From Paracentrotus lividus (Eukaryota; Echinodermata; Echinoidea; Camarodonta; Echinidae): a DNA stretch of 64,000 nt. How positions within the stretch are numbered: the stretch's first letter is position 1; each line of letters begins with the position of its first letter. Position numbers and translations under genes: made by a program. The DNA is taken from positions 46,108,085 to 46,172,084 of the forward strand of contig CALNVZ010003426.1 in NCBI GenBank assembly GCA_940671915.1. Reading direction: 5' to 3'. Of the stretch, positions 12,665 to 24,600 are shown piece after piece. Under the pieces are notes generated by a model that saw only the letters and a list, made by a program, of their open reading frames with translations, did not search any database and was not told the DNA's origin.

Positions 12665-15600
12665 ACTCACTCTCTTCAGCCATCCAATATTTTTTACTTT
12701 ACACTTTTGAGGTATAGCTCTCTATCTCTTTATATTTATCTTTCTCTTCTCTCTCTCTTTCTCTTTCTCTCTCTCTCTCTCTCTTTGTCTTTCTGTCCTT
12801 TGTATGAACTCTCTTTTCTCCTACTTTGTCATCTCATTTTCTTTTCATATTTCACTTTTGTTGTTTTTCTTTGTACTACCTTTTACCTTTGACAAATATC
12901 TCCTCCTATGCACTTACCATTTAGTTCTTTTTGATCATCAGGTCAGTTTGTCAACCTTTGAGGCCTTTCTTCCCTTAGCTTTTAGCTTGCTGTGTGTTTC
13001 TTCATATGCACTGTCTCCTGTGTGTGTTCTTAGATTTGGAGCTTTTCAACTAAAACCAACAACAATTGCTCTTCGTCTAGCTTGATCTACTTGTAATTAC
13101 ATGTATTTGCTTGAGCCTTGCTTCTGTGCAACTATTTAGACAATGCAAGAAATGTCTGTGCATAGTAGCTTATTAGTTTATCTGCAAAACTGTAGTTGGT
13201 TATGTTTCTCTCTGTCTTGTGCTACACGTAAAAGGTGTTTTTTTCTGCAGCTTTCATTTTCAAACAATCTTTCGTCTCCTAATTCGGCAAAAAAAAAAAT
13301 GTGTGACTGTGCTTGATCACCGCTTGAATGAGTTTTGATTGGGAATTAGAAGGGTATACCCTGTATACTTCTATGTAGTTTTAAAGCCCTTTTGGCTATT
13401 TATAGACTATGACCACTATATGAAATCCAATCATTGCTGTGTCAAATACGCATCATCTGACATAAGTGCATTAAGTATGTTAAATGATATGCATTAATGT
13501 ACATCTGCATCTATGAAAAGAATATACCCTATCATCAATGAATTCAGCATGGCCGGTTTTTCTGTAGTTTTTGCCTTTCTTGGCCAGATGAAAGTGTTTA
13601 TAGTCTAAAAGTCATTCTTAAAACTATATGGAACTATTGATAAATATGATCATGCTGCCAAAATCAGAAAGTTAAAGGTACTATTCAAAACTTCAAAAAG
13701 TTTAATGTATAAGCCAATATTTTTGCCTACAGACATTTTTTTTCAAACGATGGGGTGACAGTCGTTTTCGTGAGTTGTAGTAATTTTTTTTTGCCATCAC
13801 ATTGATCACGACCATTCAGGGGACCGCAAAATTCATAAAAATAAAACCACTGTGAAAAATTCAGCTTGTAAAGTATTACATTTTAAAGTTGATAAAAGAT
13901 TTTTTTCTTGGTATAAAACAAATCATATTATGTGCTCACATACAAATATGTGAACTTAATTTTGAAAAGGAGTTAAAAACCGTAAATTTTGCAATGACTT
14001 GAACCAGAAAGGCTTTTTAATATTTAGCAACGATATGACCTAATAAGAGGGGTATTCACGGGACATGCGAATGTTTTGCGAATAATGCAAATGTTGATTC
14101 CAACACCTGTTTTTAAGCTTTTGCTGCATAAATGCGACTGTTGGGCTTCGACATTCTATCATTCGCAAAACGTTTGTGTAGCTCGTGAAAACTCCCTTTA
14201 AATCTCTTTATGGCTTTCAGCAGAAAATATGGAATTGCAGTGGAACTATGCCTTGGCTTCCTCTTGCCTTTACTTTCTTGCTCTTCCCTCCTTTATATGT
14301 CGAGCTTGTTTCCTCCCTGTGAGTGAAGTAGAATAGTCCAGCTTTAACAACTATGTGGGAGTGTGCTTGTGTGTACTTGGGATGTTCCACTTTGGTGACA
14401 GGTAATATTTTATGGTTGAGAGAGTGGTTTGCCTTTGAAAGCTTGAAATTTAACCTGGTCTTGGATACTGATCAAAATATATCTTGGGCACATGTATGTG
14501 TAACCTTTAGATGTGTTTTCTTTTCTTTTTACAGACATTGTTTGAAATTAACAGAATTATATTTTTTTTATATTGTATATGACATTGATGACCTACTGGG
14601 CATGCATCAATTTGTGGTGTGTTTCACCAAGCTACATATATGCATAAAGTTATGCATAGTTTTGCAAATGATTTGAGTATTATTAAGTACCATATGGGTT
14701 GCCCGAAGTTCGTCCTGATGTTTCAATGAGTTGTGACAATATCTCCAATAATTATGGAAAACTATCCCATCAAAATAGTTTATTAACAATAAAAATATTG
14801 AGTAATACTGAGAATTCTATTTGGCTTGCCATTTTCAAGTTTTTTGTAAAGTCATGCCTAACTTTACGCACAGCTCAAGTGTTGAAACGACCCCCAGTAG
14901 GAATAAATGTGGTTTCAGTGTAACAGGTTTCACTCATTATGTTTTGAATGCACATCATGATGCATGCCGACTGTCCAATCATCTTAAACCATTGCAATGA
15001 CTATATCATTGCTGAGAGCCTGTGTACTTAGCATGATAAGAAAAAGAATACTGGCCATTTATTTGGAAAGAAGATTCAGTTCATGGTTTTGAATAAACCT
15101 TGACGAAAGCGTACCAAAATTTAAGAGTAGGATATGGCTAATGAATTGGATACTTGCAATCATGAGTATAGATAGGAGGGGGTAAACAACCATCCCTTGT
15201 AGACATGTTTGCCTGCGTGTCTTTTGGTAAGTGTGGGGGAATAACCTATTATCCAACCCCACCTTTTCTTGCACCAAGATTTAAGTCTCAACATTGAACC
15301 TTAATTATACACAGTGAGCCTTTGATGTCAATAGATATCCATGCATACAGTCCCAGGAAGAAAAAAAAATTATTAGAACACTTTCCTATATCATCTCCCA
15401 TGCAGTTTGCTGTTATAATTATTCTCAAGGCTGTTTCTGTACAAGATGAATAATTCACTGTGTTAAGTGTCAGTAACACTTGAGAGTGAAACTACGTGAA
15501 GTTTCCTTCTTGAAGCAGTGATAGAGAGACTCAGTTTTGAGAGCAATTTGTAGTTTTGAAACTGAATATATATTTAATTTTAATTAAATATGTTTTAAGA

Positions 15601-18600
15601 GGAAGGTCTGAAGGAGATTTTTCTCGCTTAAGTTTCTATGCAGTAGAGTTAGTAGAGATACAACCGCAGTCCCTTTCACTTCTTAAGCTAATAATCAAAA
15701 CCAACGAATAGCGTAAATATTGAATTATTATTTAAAGCCAGAACAATGTTAATAATGTAAACAGAATTTCAGATTCACCCACCTCACTCTAAGTGGACTA
15801 TTCTAAATAACATTAGTTTGATGATTATTATTTGAAGTTTTTTTTTTTTCAACATGCATGATCATGTGTAAAAAATGTGTTTTTTTTTTTTGTTTTTTTT
15901 GTTTTTTTTACAATTGACAAATTTCATGGTCTTGCATGAGTCATGTAGATGTTATGATTACATACATGTACATGTAGTCATATCGAAGAGCTTCATTTTT
16001 GCTCTCGGTAGTTTTAAATATTATATGATTATGATAAATTTATAGTAATTAGGTATATTATTTAACCATTAAAGTAGCATTAATTTAACAAGTAGGCATC
16101 ATAACTAAGTCAATGGTGTTTAAAATGTTGATTAATTCTGTTTCACTTTTCATAACGGCACGGGTGTCACCATTGTTTATATTTTTTAAAGGAGAAGTGG
16201 AAAACTAGCAGTTTCATCAGAAATGTAACAGGGAACTAATCATACTATTACCCGGTATACATAAAATAATCTAACTTAATTAATATTCAAAAGTAATTTC
16301 AATCAGATTTCTGGTGGCCAACTCTTTTTCCAGTGGTGGATTCAGGATTGAAGGTGGGGGGGGGGGGTGACACAAATTTCACAAAATTATGAACATACCA
16401 AGTAGGCCGATCAATACATGGTTTTCCAAAAAGCGTGATGTACACCTCTTGTGCTCCTCCTTCGTCCTCCACTGCTGTCTGTATGTGATGCAAACTATCA
16501 TGAAAATGGAATCAAGTTACATATTTTTTGTAAAGAATGTGGGACAACTTGTCAAACAAGGAATTTATGTTACGAATCTCGGTAAACTGACGAGAAATAT
16601 GTAATATGAAAAAATGAGCAAAGAAAATTGGGTTCCATCGGGGTCCCATTGAACTCCATTTTCTTTGCTCATTTTTTCTTAATCTTAATAATTGTGTGTT
16701 TGAACTGTGCAACTATCATTCCATGCTTGAAAATGTTTTCAATTTTAGTGTGTGTTCCATTAGCTCTGACATGCTGTTATGTGTTTGTATGTTAAAACCC
16801 AGTGTACATATACCACAAGTATAGAATGGTCATCTTACAACCCCTCTGTATTGTTATCTATATCTGTGTAGCATGCACCTAAGATAGTTAGACCAACTCG
16901 CATGAAGAAGAAGGTAGTTAGAGCCAGTCGTACAGCGCAGGTAACAATCTACATTACGTATGAATGCACGATTTGATGCACGATTTGATGAACTGAGCTG
17001 CACTAACTCTTGCAGGATACCGTAGCTTAATACTGTGCTTTGTATATCCTAACAATATTGCACAGTTTTTAACATTGCTTCAATGACTATTGATTTGATG
17101 ACACGAGCTGCATGGAAGTATTATAGCATTGCATGGTCTGTAACTAGAGGAGTGGGTTTGCTCAGTCCGTAGAACTGCTTTGGTCTCATAGCTAGGAGTA
17201 TCTGGTTGGAAATCAAGTGCCAAGGCCTACATAACAAGGTCCATTGGATAGGGCTTTGAGCCGTAGGTCCCCTGGCTGCTTACTTACACTATATGCAATT
17301 AATATGCAATTAATATAATTTCTAGCAAGTCCGACATACAGCAAAATATGATATTCAAATCAATGGACTGTGTATTGACAGGTACAAGTACATATACAGT
17401 CACTGCATTTGCACTAAATTTATTTTGCAAGACATTAATCTACATTTGACATACTCCACCCAGGTATAGTAAGCATTTACCAGGTATGATTATACCCTTA
17501 AGTTGCTTTTTTTGCACTTATTAATGTTCTTGGTGCTTATTGGTGATATATCCAAAATTCTTGGATATTGAATTGCTTTGAATGGAGGTTTCTGTAATTT
17601 ACAAGAACTTGGCTAAAACTCTACACACACACACACACACACACGATATAAGACATTTATTGATTCACTATTAATGCTTTGAACTAATAAAGAACCCCCT
17701 TTTAGCTTTTAGTTTGGATTTATTATCATTATTTTATCAAATACTGTGGAAGTTGTATTTTATAAAGCTGACTTTTTATATTTGTTTTCATGATAAAAGA
17801 CAGAATTCTAACATATTACTAACATGAAGTTATGTATGTTTAGGTTTGTCTACAACTACTACAACCAGGGGATGTTATTAGGCTACAACTACTAACAACA
17901 ACAACAATAACAAAAACACCCAAGGACAACAATAATCATACTATTACTTTAACTTCTACAAATATTTTAATTCACCGAGATAATGAGCTTGATAGCTCCA
18001 TTTTTTACTGGAAAGCAAACAATATTAATATCGAAGCACAACATGCATTTCAGTGATAATAGCTATTATCCATCTACAATTATTTATTAAACATGCTTTT
18101 ACAATAGTGTTAAATGGTGCATGTGCTATATTGAACAAGCATCAAAATACTTCATATATTACTAGATCACATGGCTCTCAAGATTAATGGCCAAATTATT
18201 ATAAGAATTGCATGACAATGAAATTTTAGTCATGATTATTAAATAAACATGTTCTTGTACTGGGCAACACATCATATGAACTGTGATGTTTAATTATACT
18301 TTTAGGATCACATTCAAAATGAAATTTATCAATTGCACAAAGGCTGGCGATATGTATGAATAAACATGCACATGTCTTTTCAGAATTCCTTTATGTACTT
18401 TTCATCTCAAGGTGAAACAAGAACAAATTCATATAATGCCATATTTCTTGAAAGTTATACTCAAATTAAAAACTTGATGCTACCATTTGCACACATTCAC
18501 TGACGGTTAATTGAACAGAATTTTTGTATTTTTCTATTTTGTTTTGACAAAATAGGGGAAATATTATGGTACGATTTCTTTATGTACTTTTCATTCAAAC

Positions 18601-21600
18601 TTTACAAAAATATCAGCAAAAGTGAACCAAAAAAAAAAAATTGTTCTGCTGTAAAATTAGACTCTTAAAAACAAAAACCATTGTCCAACAGTTGCACACA
18701 TCTTCTATTGAGAGGCATAGGGGCTTTAATACATCTATTTTAAGAAAACATTTATGCTCCCCTGGCCCCCAGCAAATTGCATTTACAGGTAAGTAATGCA
18801 CCACATCTATGTAGCCCCTTCGTTATCACATAATCATGGGATAGTCAAGAACCAATAGAAAATGTAACTACCTGTTCATCCCCATGATAGGAGCACTTTG
18901 ATCTTTCCACTTTATATAGAGCCCATATTACTCTTGAGACGTACAGTAGCTTTCAGAACAAAAAGGGTGTAAGCATTATGTATATGGTCTTACACCTTTC
19001 TGGCTCTCAACAGAGTGCCATCGAAGACGTAAAGGATGGTATTCACAAAGGTGTACTAAGTTAAGCTATAGCTTGAATCTCTGGTTTAACTATGGGTAGC
19101 AATATGTGACAAATCTGTCTATGTTGTTTTGTTCCTACACGTTCACTGAATTTCTGGAATCATGCTTTAATGGTTAGGAAAAACTTTTGTACTTATTATT
19201 CCCAGGCAGTCTTTAATAGTTCCAGTACCAACAATTCTGATAAATTGAACATCTACTTTTTGAGATTGTGTCACAATTTACTCCCCTTAGTTAAACCCCA
19301 GATTTAAGCTATGGCTTAACTTAGTGGACCTTTGTGATTTTTTACTTTGAATAATGAAATTTTGTCTCCATTTAAGTAGTGCAGCAGCAATTTTTTGTTT
19401 AGAACTTTGAGAGTATGATATTACTTTGGGTACTATTGATGCCTGAAGAAAAGAATATTTCAGCCAAATTGATTTAAATCAATTTTGACCTTGTTTCTTT
19501 TATAGGCCCTAGAATATGTCTGCAACGTTTGATATCATCAGATTGAAATATTGTTATTTAAGTATTTATATGGTTATTTTTTTTATGTGATTGATGTAAT
19601 ATATTCTGTATTAACATGATGGTAATTTACAAGTTTAACACTGCTTGATTGGTTATAAGCTTCACGCTGTAACATTTTACTTAACTTGATTCTGATTGGC
19701 TGGTTTTATGAATGTAAATTGTAATTCGGATTTGAAAAGCAATAATAAAGTTGGATCTAGACTGCATTATTTAAGCTCTATATGCCGGTCACATTGTAGT
19801 TCAATGGTCAATAAATATTTTAACAGAACAGCAGAGCACATGTAAATTGTTGATACATGTAGTTATCATGTGGCTTTGCATTTTGTGCACAAATTCTCAA
19901 AAAAATTATGTGGTTCCTGAAAACAATAATATTTGTTTTTAGTATCACTGATGATTCCATGTGCAAATTTGCAATGTAGCACAATCATCACCAAGATTCA
20001 CTATTTTTAATATTTCACAAATATCATGCGAAAGAAATATAGCTTCTTCATTTTGTTTTGACCATCTTTCGAAAAACAAGCTATTCTTTATAAAACTTTA
20101 TTAAAATAGAATAATTGGAAATGGATCACTATGTTTACCAGAAAGTACATTTAGGAATCCCTGCGGTACATTATGATTTTAATTCATTTGTTATGTACTT
20201 ATTTAAATTTAGTAAATAAAAAAAAGTGTATATAACACTTTGAAGTCAATTTCAATATCTTGCCTTGTGTAAATTTCATTCAAATGAGGTTTTGTCGATC
20301 ATTAGGAAAAAATGAAACTAATAATTACAATGTTGCCATTTTGACGAGGCAGATTGATCTTCAAACAAGCTAAATTAATATGTATAATATTTTGTTATCA
20401 AATTAAAGAAAAGTATTGCTATTGCTAATTTTGAATGCACAAATGGAATTATTTAGGGTATCGAAAGAACAAAGTGAAAGGAATTCATTAATGTTGCCAA
20501 TTTGAGAACACAAAGTGATCATGTTTTGCGTTTTACCATCAGGTATGGGAGACACCGTTCTTTGTAGCCTTAGATCATGAGAGGAGACGTGTTGTCGTGT
20601 CGATCAGGGGTACGTTGTCCGTTGCCGACATTGTCACAGACCTCAGTGCAGACACAAGTCCTATAGCAGGGCAGGACGAGACCTGTCCATACCAGGGCCA
20701 CAAGGTAAGCCTCCTCCTGGATAAAATACCTGAGTAGAACTAACATTTGACCAGTAGAGGATCCAGCCTTACTTCACACAATTGCAAGCGTTGGCTTATG
20801 CCCAAGCATAAAAGAGCCGCTATCGTCCCCAGAAAATTGGGCATGCAGAATATTTTCAAATTGCGAAACCTGGATCCCCCCTACCTTTGACAAGTGCCAT
20901 TTTAAAGATTTATCTCACTTAGACATTAACCCTCGGGATGTAAAGTGTTCACCTTATAACACTCAGAGGCTGTGTGTTACAGGGCAGCTAGCGTACTCCT
21001 CAAAGCTACCTGCCAAAATTACTCGTAAAACCGCAGCCTAGTGCATGAGGTGTTGAAACCACTATCTGCGTTCCCAAGTTTGTTTAAAAAAACACTAAAA
21101 AAAAACCAATGGGTAATGCACTAAACTTTGGACTAATGTAACATCAAATTCATGCTTCAGCTGACTCCTGGGTCTTCCCCCTGATCCACCTGATGCTGGC
21201 TATTTCAAAGCTTTGGTCTGGTGCAGAACGACCTACTTTATTCGCTGTTATTTTTGCTAGAATAATTTTTCACACTGTGTGGCCTCAAAACACATTCGCT
21301 GGTTTGTGAGTTCATAATACAAGAACGTGAGCATGCAATTAAACCCGTTAAAAACATGTTCATTTAATCACACATCTTTAAATTCGCTCCTTCCGATCTC
21401 CGTTCAAAATATGCAAAAATTAATGTATCCTGAATATTTTGACAAAATATTTTCTTCTTATCACCTTCAGGGCATGGTTGCTACAGCAAACTACATCAAG
21501 AGAAGGCTGATAGATGATATGCTGCTACATCAGGCATTTACTTCAGATGAGGTAGGATTGTGTTCTTATGAGCTAGTTCTTGTTTATTGAAATCAACTTA

Positions 21601-24600
21601 AGACTGTACAGTTCAACAGCTAAATTTAATCCTGTTGCAGAAATGAAAATTTGCTTATCTTCACAAATTTAAATTATGCCATATAACTGGAATAAATATT
21701 TGGGAAAGTTTCTATATTTGTTCTTGTGTTCACACAAAGAGGAATCTGTTTTTTCTTTAATAATAATTCCTTTTCTTAACACATATTCTCTCTTTGTATC
21801 ACTTTGTATCACTTTGACAGGGAAAAGGAACTCAAAGCTATGATTTGCTGCTGGTCGGCCATTCTTTGGGTGCTGGTACGGCAGCCATCTTAGGTATCAT
21901 GCTCAGACCGGACTACCCCTCCATCAAGGTCTATGCCTACTCTCCTCCTGGAGGGCTGCTATGGTAAGTGATGATGGTGAGGATGATGATGTTGATTGTG
22001 ATGGTGACGATGGTGTTGGTGGTGGTGGTGGTGGTGGTGGTGGTGATGGTGGTGGTGGTGGTGGTGGTAGTGATGGTGGTGATGATGATGATAATGTTGA
22101 TAATGGTGATGATGGTATTGATGTTGATGATGATGATGATGGTGATGGTGATGATGATGATGATGATGGCGGTGATGATGATGGTGAAGTGATGGTGACG
22201 CTGCTACTGCTGATAATAATTATGATGATGGTAGTGAAGTTGATGATGATTATAATAGTGATGGTGATGTTGATGTTGATGAGGATGATTAAGATTACAT
22301 GTATATTGACCATGGTAATGACAGTGATAATAATAGTGATAATTGTGATGATGAAATATCTTTTATTTTATTTTATTTTATTTGAAATATCTGTTATTCT
22401 TCTATCCAACCCTTCCAGCAAAGCATCATCTGAGTATGCAGCTGAGTTTGTAACCTCCCTGGTTGTTGGTAAGGATGTCGTTGCTAGGATTGGCTTATCT
22501 CAGATGGAGTTCCTTCGGTCCGACCTCCTCAACTGCATCAAGATGTGTCGTGACCCCAAGTGGAGGGTCATCATGGGTGAGCTTCTATGTTGCTGCACCG
22601 TCCACTCCAAGAACCTAGCTCCGGTGGAGGACGTGGATTCGCCTTCTCCCCACCCATGTCGACTGAACAAAGCTTTCCATCCGACCAACCATGAACTTGT
22701 GCTGTCGACGCATAGCCCCCTCTATTTACCTGGCAGGGTGCTGCAGATTGTGAGGAATAACCACAAAAGAGAAGGGTAAGAATGAAGAATAATCAACAAA
22801 AGAAGACAACAGTTAGACCAATTATTGACTTTATTCCAGATGAGAGTGGCAATAATACTAATGATAAAAGTGATGAAAATAACATATTTGGATATCATTA
22901 TTTAGGCTCTACTTTCCAGTGCTCAGGAAAACATTATCACACGCTTTTAAATTTGGGTAATGCAGTCGTCTACTTGATTGGCTTATCAAAATTTGTGCAT
23001 AATACTCACTTTGTCACTAAAAATCCTACATGTATGTTTCAGTCGGTTACCACTCTAGTTTTATATGTTTCTGTCACTTACCATCCCATTATTATATATT
23101 TATTTTTTACAACCTTATATTATATTTTATGTCTTTTACCACCCCTGTATTATATGTTTTTTCTCTCATCACCCCATTATCATTATTTATTTTTTACCAC
23201 ACCAGTATTATATGTTTCTATCTTTTACCATTCTAGTGTTATATGTTTTTTCTCTTATCCCCCCAGTATCATATGTTTCTAGCTTTTACCATCCCAGTGT
23301 TATATGTCTCTGTCTCTTACCACCGCAGTATTATATGTTTCTAGCTCTTACCACCCCAGTGTTATATGTTCCCATCTCTTTCTACCCCAGTGTTATATGT
23401 TTCTGTCTCTTTCTAACCCAGTATTATATGTTTCTGTCTCTTTCTAACCCAGTATTATATGTTTCCATCTCTTGCCATCCTATTTACCTATGTTTATATC
23501 TCTTCCACACCAGTATTATATGATCCTATCTCTTACCAACCAAGTCTTATATGTTTCTTGTCTCTTTCTACCCCCGGTATTATTATATTTCTATAATCTC
23601 TTGTTACTCAGTATTATCTCTTTACCCCCCCCCCAGTATTATATGTTTTCCTCTTACCATCCCAGTATTATATGTTTCTATCTCTTACCACCTCAGTATT
23701 ATATGTTACTACCTCTTACCATCCCAGTGTCATATGTTTCTATCTCTTACCACCCCAGTATTATATGTTTTTACCTCTTTCCGCCCAAGTATTATATGTT
23801 ACTATCTCTTGCCATCCCAGTATTATATGTTTCTATCTCTTACCACCCCCATTATTATATGTTACTATCTCTTGCCATCCCAGTATTATATGTTTCTACC
23901 TCTTGCCATCCCAGTATTTAATGTTTATATTCCTTACTACCCCATTATTATATATTTTCTATCTCTTCTTATCCTAGTATCAGTAGGAAGGACTGTGCCT
24001 ACTACGGTATCTGGCGAGATCTTGAGGATTTCAGTGAGGTCCTCATCTCACGTGTTATTTTCAATAGACCAGTATTATGTTTGTATGTTTCTGTCTGTTA
24101 TAACCATATACATGTATGTTTTTATCTCTTTCTGCCCCAGTATTAGTAGGAAGGACTGTGCCTATTATGGTATCTGGAGGGATTTGGAGGATTTTAGTGA
24201 GGTTTTGATCTCTCCTGTTATCATTAAGGATCACTTACCGGGAGGTGTCATGACTGCACTCAATAAGGTCTGTACTCTTTTCTAAAATGAAGACCAGGGT
24301 GATGTTTCACGAAGTTGTTCATAAGTTATGAACAACCTTACAAACGACTGGTGATCATTTCTTGTGCGAAATGATTGAAAGTGTTATTAGTATAGCACCC
24401 AAGTACATGTTCCAGTCATTCGTAAAGTCTCTCATAATTTTAAGAACGACTTTTTGAAACACCCCCTGATTGTTTTCTGTTTGTTAATATTAACATTGTA
24501 ATCATTATGCAAAATAATTGAATTGTTAGGGAAATTGATGAGACAAAGTTTGGACAGAGATACAAAAATGTACTTGTATGTAGTCACATGTAGGTGGAAA

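Noticed and set aside
12557-13085. Frames of 93-111 codons in CT-rich DNA
   Set aside because: Composition artefact of (TC)n repeats within a DAGLA intron.
21924-22313. Minus-strand Ser/Pro-rich and plus-strand Asp/Gly-rich proteins
   Set aside because: Products of the GAT/GGT microsatellite on both strands.
22735-22775. Apparent loss of the catalytic histidine in DAGLA (GRVLQ where mammals have GRIIH)
   Set aside because: Counting from Asp524 in the human protein, His650 falls in HEHLP. The matching DHLP is present at about 24232, so the triad is intact.
23030-23970. CRISPR array
   Set aside because: Units are contiguous with no unique spacers, in an animal intron; it is a minisatellite.
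23065-24285. Long overlapping reading frames with Tyr/Pro/Leu repeats
   Set aside because: They are translations of the ~30-bp minisatellite in several frames; only 24141-24267 is a real exon.
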